NCBI RefSeq assembly: GCF_900101615.1
Contig: NZ_FMZX01000012.1
Span: 89,838-153,837 of the forward strand
Length of the DNA: 64,000 nt
Direction of reading: 5' to 3'
DNA from: Belnapia rosea
GTDB lineage: Bacteria; Pseudomonadota; Alphaproteobacteria; Acetobacterales; Acetobacteraceae
Notes under the pieces: generated by a model
What the model was told of the DNA's origin: nothing
Database searches by the model: none
The model's input: only the letters and a program-made list of their open reading frames with translations
Translations under genes and position numbers: made by a program
In this document: piece by piece, positions 44,303 to 56,527 of the stretch
Position numbering within the stretch: the first letter of the stretch is position 1
Layout: every line of letters starts with the position of its first letter

Positions 44303-46309
44303 TTACTCCGCCGCCTGGGGCAGATAGGTGCGCGCGCATTCCGCCATGGTGGCGGAAGCGCGGCTCACGACATCCGCCTGCCAGTAGTTGAGGATGTTCG
44401 AGGCGAAGGCCGCATCCGAGACGCCGGCCGCATCGCCCACCGGCCCCGCCGTGTCGGTGCAGCCATGAGCGGCGAAGCCCGGACCGGCGAAGACCGGATT
44501 GACCTCGGCGAGCCGCGCCCGCACCGCATCCAGCGAGTCATAGGGCAAGCGCACCCCCAGCACCTCACTGGCCGCACGCAGGACCTTCCAATCCTCCCGC
44601 GCCTCGCCTGGCGGATAGACCGCCAGCCGCCCACGCTGCACACGGCCCTCGGTGTTCACCCAGGTGGCGTCCTTCTCGGTATAGGCCGCGCCGGGGAGGA
44701 TGACATCGGCCCGTGCCGCACCCGCCTCGCCATGATGCCCCTGATAGACCACGAAGGCACCCTCCGGCACCATGGCCGGCGGCTCCGCGCCGAGCAGCCA
44801 CAGCCCCTGCACATCCGCTGGGATGCCAGTCGTGAAGCCGAGATCGAGCGGCGCCACCTGCCCGCCGAACTGGTGCAGCAGGTTGAAGCCATGCCAATCG
44901 GCCTGCAGCATCCCGTTCTGTGCCGCGACCTGCCAGGCCGCCGCAAGCACGGCTGCGCCATCCGCCCGCGCCAGGGCGCCACGGCCGAGGATCAGCATCG
45001 GCCGCTTGGCCGCCCGCAACACTTCATTGAACCGGTGATCGCCACCGACCAGCGCCTTGAGGGTCGTGCCCCCCTCCCCCAGCCAATCATGGGCATAGGT
45101 CAGGTTGAGGCCACGAGGGCCGATGAAGCCCACCGGACAACCGCTGGTCGCGACCCGCTTGCGGATCCGTGCGTTGATGACCGGGGCTTCAAGGCGCGGA
45201 TTGCTGCCGATGATCAGCAGCGCATCCGCCTCCTCGATCCCGGCGATGCCGGTATTGAAGGTGTAGAAGTCGCGCCGCGAGGCATCGATCGCCGCCCCAT
45301 CCATCCGGCATTCGAGATGCGTGCTGCCGAGCCCCGCCATCAGGTCGCGCAGCGCGACCGCCGCCTCGGCATCCACCAGGTCGCCGACCACGGCACCCAG
45401 CTTCCGCCCGGCGAAGCCGGCCGCGATCGCGGTGAAAGCCTCGGTCCAGCTCGCCGGATGCAGCTTCCCATTCTTCCGCACCCAGGGACGGTCCAGCCGG
45501 CGGCGCTTGAGCCCGTCGAAGGCGAAGCGGCCGCGATCGGCCATCCACTCCTCGTTCACGTCGTCATTGGTGCGCGGCAGGATGCGCAGCACCTCGCCAG
45601 CCCGTGCATCGACGCGAACATTGGTGCCGGTCGCATCCAGCACATCCACGCTGTCGGTCTTGCGCAGCTCCCAGGGACGGCTGACGAAGGCATAGGGGCG
45701 CGAGGTCAGCGCACCGACGGGGCAGATATCGATCAGGTTGCCGGAGAGCTCGGTCGTCAGCGCCTTCTCGACATAGGTGCCGATTTCCATGTTCTCGCCG
45801 CGATTGGTCGCGCCGAGCTCCGGCACGCCGGCGACCTCGGTGGCGAAGCGCACGCAGCGGGTGCACTGGATGCACCGGTTCATGATCGTCTTGACCAGCG
45901 GGCCGAGATACTTGTCCTTCACCGCCCGCTTCTCTTCGCGGTAGCGGCTGGCATCCGAGCCGAAGGCCATCGCCTGGTCCTGCAGGTCGCACTCGCCGCC
46001 CTGGTCGCAGATCGGGCAATCCAGCGGGTGGTTGATCAGCAGGAATTCCATGACGCCCCGCCGGCCGTTGCGGACCATCGGGCTGTCGGTGAAGACCTTC
46101 ATCCCATCCGCCACCGGATAGGCGCAGGAGGCGATGGGCTTCGGTGCCTTCTCCACTTCGACCAGGCACATCCGGCAATTGCCGGCCACGCTCAGCCGCT
46201 CATGATAGCAGAAACGCGGGATCTCCTTGCCTGCGGCCTCGCAGGCCTGCAGGACGGAGACACCGTTCGGCACCTCCACCTCGATCCCGTCGACGGTGAC
46301 CTTCGCCAT
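44303..46309 (-). CDS. nuoG: NADH-quinone oxidoreductase subunit G
   Basis: The 668-residue iron-sulphur subunit of the peripheral arm. The 2Fe-2S N1b ligands are in CYHERLSVAGNCRMCLVEV; N5 uses the His in NHPLDCPICDQGGECDLQDQ; N4 has CIQCTRCVRF and the later ICPVGAL. The rest is a molybdopterin-oxidoreductase-like domain without cofactor. The extra N7 cluster of E. coli is not seen, as in mitochondria. The ATG at 46309 begins 7 bp after nuoF. Confidence 0.97.
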   Translation of the reverse strand: MAKVTVDGIEVEVPNGVSVLQACEAAGKEIPRFCYHERLSVAGNCRMCLVEVEKAPKPIASCAYPVADGMKVFTDSPMVRNGRRGVMEFLLINHPLDCPICDQGGECDLQDQAMAFGSDASRYREEKRAVKDKYLGPLVKTIMNRCIQCTRCVRFATEVAGVPELGATNRGENMEIGTYVEKALTTELSGNLIDICPVGALTSRPYAFVSRPWELRKTDSVDVLDATGTNVRVDARAGEVLRILPRTNDDVNEEWMADRGRFAFDGLKRRRLDRPWVRKNGKLHPASWTEAFTAIAAGFAGRKLGAVVGDLVDAEAAVALRDLMAGLGSTHLECRMDGAAIDASRRDFYTFNTGIAGIEEADALLIIGSNPRLEAPVINARIRKRVATSGCPVGFIGPRGLNLTYAHDWLGEGGTTLKALVGGDHRFNEVLRAAKRPMLILGRGALARADGAAVLAAAWQVAAQNGMLQADWHGFNLLHQFGGQVAPLDLGFTTGIPADVQGLWLLGAEPPAMVPEGAFVVYQGHHGEAGAARADVILPGAAYTEKDATWVNTEGRVQRGRLAVYPPGEAREDWKVLRAASEVLGVRLPYDSLDAVRARLAEVNPVFAGPGFAAHGCTDTAGPVGDAAGVSDAAFASNILNYWQADVVSRASATMAECARTYLPQAAE

Positions 46310-46316
46310 CGCGTGC

Positions 46317-47621
46317 TTACTCCGCCGCCAGCGCCAAAGGCGCGGCCTTGCCCGCCTTGTAGGCGGCAATACGCTCTTCCATCATCGGCCGGAAGTGCCG
46401 GATCAACCCCTGCACCGGCCAGACGCCGCCATCGGCGAGCGCGCAGATCGTGTGCCCCTCGATCTGGCGCGTCACCTGCTCCAGCACGTCGATCTCGGCC
46501 ACCTCGGCACGGCCCTCGACCATGCGGTCCATCATGCGCTTCACCCAGCCCATGCCCTCGCGGCAGGGCGTGCACTGGCCGCAGCTCTCATGCTTGTAGA
46601 AGGTGGAGAGCCGGGCGATCGCCTTGATGAGGTCGGTGGACTTGTCCATGACGATCACACCCGCCGTGCCGAGGCCGGTCTTGTGCTCGCGCAACGCGTC
46701 GAAATCCATCAGCACGTCGTCGCAGACGGCCTTCGGGATCATCGGCGTGGAGCTGCCGCCGGGAATGACGGCGAGGAGGTTGTCCCAGCCGCCCCGCACG
46801 CCACCGGCATGCTTCTCGATGAGCTCCCGCAGGGGGATGCTCATCTCCTCCTCCACGTTGCAGGGCTTGTTCACATGGCCCTGGATGCAGAAGATCTTGG
46901 TGCCGCTGTTCTTCGGCCGGCCGAAGCCGGCGAACCAGGCGCCGCCGCGACGGAGAATCGTGGGCACCACCGCGATGGTCTCCACGTTGTTGACCGTCGA
47001 CGGGCAGCCATAGAGGCCGACGGCCGCCGGGAATGGCGGCTTCAGCCGCGGCATCCCCTTCTTGCCCTCGAGGCTCTCGATGAGCGCCGTCTCCTCGCCG
47101 CAGATATAGGCACCGGCGCCGCGGTGAACGTAGAGGTCGAAGTCCCAGCCCGCGCCGCAGGCATTCGGGCCGAGCAGCCCCGCCGCATAGGCCTCGTCGA
47201 TCGCCGCCTGCAGGACGAGTTGCTCGTTGTAGTACTCGCCGCGGACATAGATGTAGCCGACATGGGCGCCCATCGCGAGGCCGGCGAAGACGCAGCCCTC
47301 GATCAGCGTATGCGGGTCGTGCCGCAGGATGTCACGGTCCTTGCAGGTGCCCGGCTCCGACTCGTCGGAATTGACGACGAGGTAGTGCGGTCGGTCGCTC
47401 GGCTGCTTCGGCATGAAGGACCATTTGAGGCCAGTCGGGAAGCCGGCGCCGCCGCGGCCGCGCAGCCCCGAGTTCTTGACCTCCTCGATGATCCAGTCGC
47501 GCCCTTTCTCGAGCAGCGCCTTGGTGTTGTCCCATTGCCCGCGGCGACGTGCGGCTGGCAGGCGCCAGTCATGCATCCCGTAGAGGTTGGTGAAGATGCG
47601 GTCCTTGTCGGTCAGCGACAT
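46317..47621 (-). CDS. nuoF: NADH-quinone oxidoreductase subunit F (NADH and FMN site)
   Basis: The 434-residue NADH-oxidising subunit. [19 protein letters not shown] is the FMN/NADH glycine-rich loop, [19 protein letters not shown] contacts NADH and [12 protein letters not shown] plus a later Cys bind the N3 cluster. It takes two electrons from NADH and passes them one by one into the iron-sulphur chain. It begins one base after nuoE. Confidence 0.98.
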   Translation of the reverse strand: MSLTDKDRIFTNLYGMHDWRLPAARRRGQWDNTKALLEKGRDWIIEEVKNSGLRGRGGAGFPTGLKWSFMPKQPSDRPHYLVVNSDESEPGTCKDRDILRHDPHTLIEGCVFAGLAMGAHVGYIYVRGEYYNEQLVLQAAIDEAYAAGLLGPNACGAGWDFDLYVHRGAGAYICGEETALIESLEGKKGMPRLKPPFPAAVGLYGCPSTVNNVETIAVVPTILRRGGAWFAGFGRPKNSGTKIFCIQGHVNKPCNVEEEMSIPLRELIEKHAGGVRGGWDNLLAVIPGGSSTPMIPKAVCDDVLMDFDALREHKTGLGTAGVIVMDKSTDLIKAIARLSTFYKHESCGQCTPCREGMGWVKRMMDRMVEGRAEVAEIDVLEQVTRQIEGHTICALADGGVWPVQGLIRHFRPMMEERIAAYKAGKAAPLALAAE

Positions 47622-47622
47622 C

Positions 47623-48258
47623 TCACTCTCCTGGCACGTCCAACAGCGTCAACGGTCCGCCCTCCGGCGCGCTCGTCTGGCGGCCGATGACGGAGCCGGG
47701 CGCCGGCCGCTCGCCGCGCCGCAGCGCCTCGATCAGCTTGACCGTGCTCTCGTAATCCATGTCTTCGTAGTAGTCGTCATCGACCTGCAGGATCGGCGCG
47801 TTCACGCAGCCGCCGAGGCATTCGACCTCGGTCATGGTGAAGAGCCCATCCTCGCTGGTCTGGCCATAGCCGCCCACCTTGCCCGCCTCGCGGCAGGCGC
47901 GCGCCACCTCGTCCGAGCCACGCAGCCAGCAAGGCGTGGTGCCACAGACCTGAAGATGGAACTTCCCGATCGGCCTCATATTGAACATGAAATAGAAGGT
48001 GGCGACCTCATAGACGCGGATCGGCGCCATGCCGAGCCGCTCCGCCACGGCATCCATCCCCTTGTTCGGCACCCAGGCGCTGCCGGTCTGCCGCTTCATC
48101 TGCCGCTGCACGACATAGAGCAACGGAATAACGGCGCTGGCCTGCTTGCCCGGCGGGTAACGCTTCACGATGGTGTCGATCGCCTTCAGGCTCTCCTCGT
48201 CGAAGGAGAAGCTCTCAGGCTGCGGGAACTCCGTCCCGGTGGACATCTCGGCGACCAT
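47623..48258 (-). CDS. nuoE: NADH-quinone oxidoreductase subunit E
   Basis: The 211-residue thioredoxin-like subunit with the N1a 2Fe-2S cluster; ligands are in [10 protein letters not shown] and [11 protein letters not shown]. The start [11 protein letters not shown] at 48258 overlaps the nuoD stop (TGATG), indicating coupling; an internal ATG at 48246 is possible. The C-terminal 25 residues are a polar Pro/Gly tail. Confidence 0.96.
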   Translation of the reverse strand: MVAEMSTGTEFPQPESFSFDEESLKAIDTIVKRYPPGKQASAVIPLLYVVQRQMKRQTGSAWVPNKGMDAVAERLGMAPIRVYEVATFYFMFNMRPIGKFHLQVCGTTPCWLRGSDEVARACREAGKVGGYGQTSEDGLFTMTEVECLGGCVNAPILQVDDDYYEDMDYESTVKLIEALRRGERPAPGSVIGRQTSAPEGGPLTLLDVPGE

Positions 48259-49538
48259 CAGCGGTCGATCTCCCCGAAGACGATATCGAGCGAACCGATG
48301 ATCGCCACCGCATCGGCCAGCATATGCCCCTTGGAGAGCACCTCCATGGCCTGCAGATGGGCGAAGCCCGGCGCCCGGACCTTGCAACGATAGGGGCGGT
48401 TGGTGCCGTCGGCGACCAGGTACATGCCGAACTCGCCCTTCGGCGCCTCGGTCACGGTGTAGGTCGCGCCTTCGGGCACGTGGAAGCCCTCGGTGTAGAG
48501 CTTGAAGTGGTGGATCAGCGACTCCATCGACCGCTTCATCTCGCCACGCTTCGGCGGCGTGATCTTGTTGTCGAGGATCTTGACCGGCCCCGGTTTCAGC
48601 CGCGCCAGGCATTGCTCCACCATCCGCAGGCTCTGCCGCATCTCCATCATGCGGACCAGATAGCGGTCGTAGCAGTCGCCCTGGCGGCCAACGGGGATCT
48701 CGAAGTCGAGCTGATCGTAGATCTCGTAGGGCTGCGACTTGCGCAGGTCCCACGGCACGCCCGACGCACGCAGGCATGGCCCGGAGAAGCCCCATTCCAT
48801 TGCCTGCTCGGCTGACATGATGCCGATATCGACGGTGCGCTGCTTGAAGATGCGGTTGTTGGTCAGCAGCCCCTCGAGGTCATCGAGGAATTTCGGGAAT
48901 TGCGCGCACCAGCCAGAGATCCGCGCGGGCAGGTCGGCCGGCAGGTCACGCGAGACGCCGCCCGGCCGGAAGTAATTCACGTGGTAGTGGCTGCCGCCAG
49001 TCGCCTCGTAGAATTCCAGCAGGTGCTCGCGCTGCTCGAATCCCCAGAGCGCAGGGGTGATGGCGCCGCAATCGAGCGCGTAGGTCGTCACATTAAGCAG
49101 GTGGTTCAGGATGCGCGTCAGCTCGGCGAACATGGTGCGGATGACACGGGCGCGCTCCGGCACGTCGTTCTCGATATGCAGCAGCCGCTCCACCGCCAGC
49201 ACCCAGCTGTGCTCCATGCACATCGGGCTGACGTAATCAAGGCGATCCATATAGGGCATCGCCTGGAGATAGGTCTTGTACTCGATCAGCTTCTCGGTGC
49301 CGCGATGCAGCAGGCCGATATGCGGATCTGCCCGCTCCACCATCTCGCCCTTCATCTCGAGGATGAGGCGCAGCACGCCATGCGCCGCCGGATGCTGCGG
49401 GCCGAAATTGATCGTGTGGCTGTCGACCTCGACCGTCTTCGTCTCGTTCGAGACGCCAGTCGCGGACGGCATGGTGGCCGGATCGGCTGCGGAGGTCAGC
49501 GGCCCCGCCTCCGAGGCCATGGCGGAACTGCCGCTCAT
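48258..49538 (-). CDS. nuoD: NADH-quinone oxidoreductase subunit D
   Basis: The 426-residue 49-kDa-type subunit that contributes the quinone site. Marks are [20 protein letters not shown] (quinone-binding His), [14 protein letters not shown], and the C-terminal end DIVFGEIDR. The first 40 residues are a Ser/Ala-rich extension. The ATG at 49538 overlaps the nuoC stop as ATGA, so I prefer it to the frame extension to 49607. Here NuoC and NuoD are separate, unlike the enterobacterial fusion. Confidence 0.97.
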   Translation of the reverse strand: MSGSSAMASEAGPLTSAADPATMPSATGVSNETKTVEVDSHTINFGPQHPAAHGVLRLILEMKGEMVERADPHIGLLHRGTEKLIEYKTYLQAMPYMDRLDYVSPMCMEHSWVLAVERLLHIENDVPERARVIRTMFAELTRILNHLLNVTTYALDCGAITPALWGFEQREHLLEFYEATGGSHYHVNYFRPGGVSRDLPADLPARISGWCAQFPKFLDDLEGLLTNNRIFKQRTVDIGIMSAEQAMEWGFSGPCLRASGVPWDLRKSQPYEIYDQLDFEIPVGRQGDCYDRYLVRMMEMRQSLRMVEQCLARLKPGPVKILDNKITPPKRGEMKRSMESLIHHFKLYTEGFHVPEGATYTVTEAPKGEFGMYLVADGTNRPYRCKVRAPGFAHLQAMEVLSKGHMLADAVAIIGSLDIVFGEIDR

Positions 49539-50155
49539 GCCTTGCCTCCCTCGATACGGTTGAGATGCACCTTCTCGTCGCCGGGCAGGGTCGTCATGGA
49601 TTCCCAAGGCGACATGAAGTCGAAATTCCGCCAGTCCTGCTGCAGCTGCACCGGCTCATACACCACCTGCTTCCGCTCCTCGTCGTACCGAACCTCGACA
49701 TGGCCGGTGAGCGGGAAATCCTTGCGCAGCGGGTGGCCTTCGAAGCCGTAATCCGTCAGCAGCCGCCGCAGATCGGTCTGGCCCTCGAAGACGACGCCGT
49801 ACATGTCCCAGGCCTCGCGTTCGTACCAGGTGGCGCAGGGCCAGATGCCGGCGATGCTCGGGATCGGCGTCGCCGCATCGGTCGCGACGACAACCCGGAT
49901 GCGCCGGTTCTGCGAGAGGCTCAGCAGGTTGTAGACGACCTCGAAGCGCAACGGCCGATTGGGCCAATCCGTGCCGCAGAGATCCATCAGCTGCTCGAAG
50001 CCGAACTGGTCGCGCAGCCGCTGCATGCCCGCCAGCAGGCCCTCGCGCGGCAGCGTCAGCACCAGCTCCGCCCCGCGCTCGATGACGATGCGGCCCTCCG
50101 GCATCGCTGCCAGCACCGCTTCGCCAAGCGCGGCCAGGTTTGCATTCTCAACCAC
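49535..50155 (-). CDS. nuoC: NADH-quinone oxidoreductase subunit C
   Basis: The 206-residue 30-kDa subunit, with the signature [40 protein letters not shown] (short form [15 protein letters not shown]). It holds the peripheral arm together with NuoD and has no cofactor. The start is a GTG at 50155 that overlaps nuoB by 8 bp. Confidence 0.96.
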   Translation of the reverse strand: MVENANLAALGEAVLAAMPEGRIVIERGAELVLTLPREGLLAGMQRLRDQFGFEQLMDLCGTDWPNRPLRFEVVYNLLSLSQNRRIRVVVATDAATPIPSIAGIWPCATWYEREAWDMYGVVFEGQTDLRRLLTDYGFEGHPLRKDFPLTGHVEVRYDEERKQVVYEPVQLQQDWRNFDFMSPWESMTTLPGDEKVHLNRIEGGKA

Positions 50156-50705
50156 GAAGGATCGTCCCCGAACGCCGGATCTTCTTCTGCAGCTGCATGA
50201 TGCCGTAGATCAGCCCTTCGGCCGTCGGCGGGCAGCCGGGTACATAGACATCGACCGGCACGATCCGGTCGCAGCCCCGCACCACGCTGTAGCTGTAGTG
50301 ATAGTAGCCGCCGCCATTGGCGCAGCTGCCCATGCTGATGACCCAGCGCGGCTCGCTCATCTGGTCGTAGACCTTGCGCAGCGCGGGGGCCATCTTGTTG
50401 GTCAGCGTGCCAGCGACGATCATCACATCCGACTGCCGCGGCGAGCCGCGCGGGATGATGCCGAGCCGGTCCAGATCGTAGCGCGCCATATAGGCGTGGA
50501 TCATCGGCACCGCGCAGCAGGCCAGGCCGAAGGTCATTGGCCAAAGGCTGCCGGTGCGGGCCCAGTTCACCACCTTGTCGAGGTTGGCGACGATGAAGCC
50601 CTTGTCCTCGATCTCACCGGTGATGCCCTTGACGACCGCGTCCTGCGCCGGCCCGGGGGCCAGGTGCTCGCGGTTCCAGGCAATGGTGTCCGTGTTCTCG
50701 TTCAT
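50148..50705 (-). CDS. nuoB: NADH-quinone oxidoreductase subunit B (cluster N2)
   Basis: The 185-residue PSST subunit that binds the terminal 4Fe-4S cluster N2 next to the quinone. The four ligands are the tandem Cys63-Cys64, the Cys in GSCANGGG and that in VPGCPP. Directly after the tandem cysteines the sequence reads [15 protein letters not shown], while practically all NuoB proteins I know read CCAVEMM or similar at this place; the conserved Glu is thus Pro67 here, from a clear CCG codon. The rest of the protein is normal. The ATG at 50705 starts 29 bp after nuoA. Confidence 0.96.
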   Translation of the reverse strand: MNENTDTIAWNREHLAPGPAQDAVVKGITGEIEDKGFIVANLDKVVNWARTGSLWPMTFGLACCAVPMIHAYMARYDLDRLGIIPRGSPRQSDVMIVAGTLTNKMAPALRKVYDQMSEPRWVISMGSCANGGGYYHYSYSVVRGCDRIVPVDVYVPGCPPTAEGLIYGIMQLQKKIRRSGTILRG

Positions 50706-50734
50706 GCGGGTCTCCGGTGGCGACGGCCGTGCCG

Positions 50735-51103
50735 TCACTCCCAGTCCAGGGCGCCCTTGCGCCATTCGTAGACGAAGCCAACCGTCAGGACGCCAAGGAA
50801 GGCGACCATCGAGAGGAAGCCGAACCAGCCGATCCCGCCAAGCGCAACCGCCCAGGGGAACAGAAACGCCACCTCGAGATCGAAAATGATGAAGAGGATG
50901 GCCACCAGGTAGAAGCGCACATCGAAGCGCCGACGGGTATCGTCGAAAGGCTCGAAGCCGCATTCGTAGGCGGACAGCTTCTCGGGATTCGGCTTCTGCC
51001 GCGCCACGAGAAGGCTTCCACCCACCATGGCCACCGCAATAGCGCCGGCGATGGCCAGGAAGACCAGGATAGGGAAATAATCGGCCAGCAGCGGCTGGGT
51101 CAT
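50735..51103 (-). CDS. nuoA: NADH-quinone oxidoreductase subunit A
   Basis: The 122-residue three-helix subunit and first gene of the operon. The loop [43 protein letters not shown] contains the conserved Cys of the quinone-gating loop (YECGFEP) and the helix with [12 protein letters not shown]. The ATG at 51103 follows GCGGAGCAAAC. The promoter for the operon should lie in the 180 bp before it, downstream of the tRNA-Asp terminator. Confidence 0.96.
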   Translation of the reverse strand: MTQPLLADYFPILVFLAIAGAIAVAMVGGSLLVARQKPNPEKLSAYECGFEPFDDTRRRFDVRFYLVAILFIIFDLEVAFLFPWAVALGGIGWFGFLSMVAFLGVLTVGFVYEWRKGALDWE

Positions 51104-51284
51104 GTTTGCTCCGCCCACAGACGCGCCGGGGCAGCCTTCTGGCGGTGGGGATCGAGCCTCGGTCCCGCCTTGCCGCAACGCAGCGCGGGCGGACATTAGC
51201 CCTGCCCCGCCCGCTCCGCCATAGGGGGAAACGCGCTTCTCTACACCGGATGTGGCGACGGAGGCCCGGAACGAAAAGGGGGTA

Positions 51285-51331
51285 AAATGCGGCAACGGCG
51301 CCGCCCCACAGAGGAGCGGCGCCGTCGTTGC
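51285..51331 (-). terminator. Terminator after tRNA-Asp
   Basis: On the minus strand, 12 nt after the tRNA-Asp CCA end, a long GC stem (GCAACG-GGCGCCGC pairing with GCGGCGCC-CGTTGC, 2-nt bulge, 11-nt loop) is followed by CGCATTTTA. It should stop tRNA transcription before the nuo promoter. Confidence 0.6.
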
Positions 51332-51342
51332 AATCTGTCGCG

Positions 51343-51419
<77 letters not shown>

Positions 51420-51470
51420 CCGCGACAGGAGCCGGGGTTTATGGCCCCTCGCCCCTGGTGTCAAGCGCCC

Positions 51471-52445
51471 TCAATAGACAACCACCGTCACCGGCGGCGG
51501 GGCGAGCGCAGCGGCCAACGCAACCGTGGCCCAGAGCGTCGCCGTCTGCTGCGCCTGCATGGCCAGCTGCTGCTGATAGGCCCGTTCCGCCTGCTCGGCC
51601 TGTTCGACTTGTTGCAGCCATCGCCGCGATTCGGCATCGCCACGGCTGGCGGCCAGCGAGAGCCAGCTCTTCGCCTCCTGGATGTCCTGCCCCATCTCCT
51701 CAAGACCGGTCATGTAGAGACGTCCCACCGCCTTCTGCGCCGGCAGGAAGCCGTTCTGTGCCGAGCGGCGCATCCATTGCAGGGCATCATAGGGACGACG
51801 CGCGACTCCCTCCGCGCGGAAATACATCAGGGCGAGATTGTACTGGCTCTCTGCCACGCCCTTCTCGGCCGCCTGGGTGAACCAGCGGGCCGCCTCGGCC
51901 ATGTCCTGGGGAACGCCACGGCCCTGCAGATAGAGGAAGCCGAGGTTATGCGCCGCCTGGGCCACGCCGCCCTGGGCTGCGTCGGTATAGAGCTGGATGG
52001 CCCTGGCGCGGCCGCCGGGCGCTGCACCCTGTTCGACGAGGCGACCCAGGCGGAACATGGCGAAGGGCATGCCGGCATTGGCCGCGACCTCGTACTGCCG
52101 TGCGGCCTGGGCGGCGCTGCGTGGCAACCCGCCAGCGCCAAACTCGTAAGCCTGGCCGATTCGGTACGCCGCACCCGAATCACCGGAGGCTGCGGCAGCA
52201 CGTAATTCGCCGATGGGCTCCCCGCGATAGAGATCCGGGTCGGACTGGCGCCGCAGGCGCTCATCCTCGGCGATGATAAGGGTCTGCGCCTCGCGTGGCT
52301 GCACCCGGCAACCTGCCTCGTCACAGACAGGGACGGCCCTACCGAAGCCGCTGCCGCCGACCATGCGGGGCTGGCAGCCGCCCAGCAGCAGCGCCAGTGC
52401 AGCGAGGCCAAGCCCCGCCCTAGCGGGAGCGCAGAGCACCGCCAC
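51471..52445 (-). CDS. Sel1-repeat lipoprotein
   Basis: A protein of about 324 residues. The signal ends in the lipobox LLLGGC (Cys24, followed by Gln, which would sort to the outer membrane by the enterobacterial rule). From about residue 88 to 270 there are five Sel1-like repeats of about 36 residues, with the pattern A-x-x-x-LG-x-x-Y-x-x-G...A-x-x-W-x-x-x-AA-x-x-G (for example NLGFLYLQGRGVPQDMAEA). A Gln-rich helix and a hydrophobic tail follow. GTG codons at 52445 and 52439 are likely starts; an ATG at 52469 would lengthen the signal. It overlaps the CsgG-like gene by about 26 bp, so both are one unit. Sel1 proteins serve as interaction scaffolds; the partner is unknown. Confidence 0.8.
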   Translation of the reverse strand: MAVLCAPARAGLGLAALALLLGGCQPRMVGGSGFGRAVPVCDEAGCRVQPREAQTLIIAEDERLRRQSDPDLYRGEPIGELRAAAASGDSGAAYRIGQAYEFGAGGLPRSAAQAARQYEVAANAGMPFAMFRLGRLVEQGAAPGGRARAIQLYTDAAQGGVAQAAHNLGFLYLQGRGVPQDMAEAARWFTQAAEKGVAESQYNLALMYFRAEGVARRPYDALQWMRRSAQNGFLPAQKAVGRLYMTGLEEMGQDIQEAKSWLSLAASRGDAESRRWLQQVEQAEQAERAYQQQLAMQAQQTATLWATVALAAALAPPPVTVVVY

Positions 52446-53226
52446 CTGTCCCGAGGCCGCCACGGACATCCTGGGCCCGGTAGTTGCGAACCGCGACGAC
52501 CAGCTTGTTGTAGGCATCGACAAAGGCGGCGACGGTCGCCTGACCGGCCGGCGTACGCTGGTAGCCACCGAGCACGCCACCCGCCGTCGCCCCGAACCCG
52601 CCAACCAGCGCTCCGAAATTCGTCGCCGTCGAGGAGCCTTCGGAGGCGGCAACCTGCACGCCGCTTCGCATGTCGAAGACCGAGAGCGTCACCGAGGTGG
52701 CTGAGGTCGACATCGCTGCCCCGGCCAGGCCAAGCGCCATGCCGCCCCATCCGCCAACGCCGCCGCCAAGGCCGCCCAGGTTCTGGTTGGAGAACAGGAT
52801 GGCAGGTTCGATGAAGAGATCGGCTGCCACCCGCTGGCCGCGCTGCATGTTGGAGCCAGCGCGGAACTCGCCGCTGTTCCGCATGTCACCGACCATGCCC
52901 CGCATCCGGCTTTCGAGGCGGTTGTTGCCCATGGCGGTGATGACGAAGCAGTTCGACTGCTGGACGACCAGCCGTACCATCGGCTCGATCGTCGTGATCT
53001 GCGTCCGCGCCGTGAAGGGCCCCCACCAGCTCTGGTCGCGCCCATCATCGATGGCGACGGTGCCCAGAGGCTCCGCACAACGCTGCAGATTGGCATCCGC
53101 ACCGACACTGGTGCCACCACCGGCCGCGCCGGTTACCGGTCCGCTTGCGGTGCCCTGCTGGATGCAGCCGCCAAGAGCCATCGCAGCACAGGCGACGAAC
53201 CCGATCTTCGCAAAACTCGTCCGCAA
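52420..53226 (-). CDS. CsgG-like outer-membrane lipoprotein
   Basis: A 268-residue protein starting with TTG (53226, GGAGG upstream), with signal and lipobox ALGGC (Cys21, then Ile-Gln). The arrangement resembles CsgG/HfaB: a region PMVRLVVQQSNCFVIT comparable to the family's NSGRF-V strand, MQRGQRVAADLFIEPAI, and VTLSVFDMRSGVQVAASEG, which matches LRLVDTRTGEVVAS of CsgG. Two Gly-rich stretches (about 149-170 and 207-226) lie where CsgG has its membrane hairpins. CsgG forms an outer-membrane pore for curli; no curlin or CsgE/F is seen. Its partner in the unit is the Sel1-repeat lipoprotein. Similarity is by eye. Confidence 0.65.
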   Translation of the reverse strand: MRTSFAKIGFVACAAMALGGCIQQGTASGPVTGAAGGGTSVGADANLQRCAEPLGTVAIDDGRDQSWWGPFTARTQITTIEPMVRLVVQQSNCFVITAMGNNRLESRMRGMVGDMRNSGEFRAGSNMQRGQRVAADLFIEPAILFSNQNLGGLGGGVGGWGGMALGLAGAAMSTSATSVTLSVFDMRSGVQVAASEGSSTATNFGALVGGFGATAGGVLGGYQRTPAGQATVAAFVDAYNKLVVAVRNYRAQDVRGGLGTGGGALRSR

Positions 53227-53326
53227 GCTAGCCTCCGCCAGGATAATGCCGACAATTGCCAGACATTCTTCTGCCGGAATTCTACATGAAGGGTGAACGT
53301 CATCAAAGTCACGCCCGTATGGAGAA

Positions 53327-53398
53327 TGGGCGCTGACGGGATCGAACCGCCGACCACCTGTGTGTAAGACAGGCGCTCTACCGCTGAGCTAAGCGCCC
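53327..53398 (-). tRNA. tRNA-Val(UAC)
   Basis: Cloverleaf of 72 nt: acceptor GGGCGCT/AGCGCCC, D-arm AGCTCAGCGGTAGAGC, anticodon arm CCTGT-CTTACAC-ACAGG with anticodon TAC, T-arm GGCGGTTCGATCCCGTC. The CCA end is not encoded (ATTC follows). It lies 61 bp after hup on the same strand, the usual alphaproteobacterial position. Confidence 0.96.
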
Positions 53399-53459
53399 AC
53401 GGGAGCCATGACATGGGAGTCATGGCAGGGACCGATGATGAAGCCGGCCCCAGTAAGCC

Positions 53460-53732
53460 TCAGTTCAAGGCGTCCTTCAAACCCTTCCCGGCCTTGAAGC
53501 GGACCGTAGTGCTGGCAGGAATCTTGATCTCCTCACCGGTCCGTGGATTGCGCCCCGTGCCTGCCTTGCGCTTCGAAATCGAGAATGTCCCGAAACCGAC
53601 CAAGCGTACATCCGTCTGCTTGGTCAGGGATTGAGCGATGGCGTCGAAGACCGCATCCACCACATCACCCGCCTTGGCCTTGGGCAGATCACCAACCTCG
53701 GCGACGATCGAGATGAGATCCTGCTTGTTCAT
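53460..53732 (-). CDS. hup: HU-family DNA-binding protein
   Basis: The 90-residue nucleoid protein. The start MNKQDLISIVAE, the core LVGFGTFSISKRKAGTGRNP and the DNA-minor-groove arm GRNPRTGEEIKIPASTTVRFKAGKGLK are classical HU. It bends and compacts DNA as a dimer. The gene follows lon at a distance of 204 bp, in which its own promoter must lie, since HU is usually expressed far more strongly than Lon. GGGGGG precedes the ATG. Confidence 0.97.
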   Translation of the reverse strand: MNKQDLISIVAEVGDLPKAKAGDVVDAVFDAIAQSLTKQTDVRLVGFGTFSISKRKAGTGRNPRTGEEIKIPASTTVRFKAGKGLKDALN

Positions 53733-53936
53733 ACGCTATCCCCCCCTGGAAACGGCTTGCTCGTGCCAGCCAGGACAATCCCAGGCTGTAACTCGCCGGG
53801 ACTGTAAGAGGGCGGATTCTCGCGCGTCAATCATAGGCTTAGGTCAGGGTGGCGGATATCTGCGGTTTTCGCCGTGATCGTGGCACTGGAACCGCGCGGA
53901 AGGCGGGTAGCTCCCACCCTCCGCACAGGACCAGCC

Positions 53937-56351
<2,415 letters not shown>

Positions 56352-56527
56352 TATGGACCTCACTGAAGGACAGTCGGCCCACGGGTCACCCTCAGCTTCC
56401 GCTGGTTGGCGGCGTGACCCGCGGCGCCACGGGGATGTCATGCAGATGGGCCGCCCGACACCCCCCCGCAAGCCCGGCCAGCCGTATGGCGAGGGTCCCT
56501 CCCCCGCGATACGGCCGGCGCCGGGCC

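Noticed and set aside
44465..46627. 720-codon open frame on the plus strand opposite nuoG
   Set aside because: Antisense shadow with His/Arg-rich low-complexity composition; NuoG and NuoF are unambiguous.
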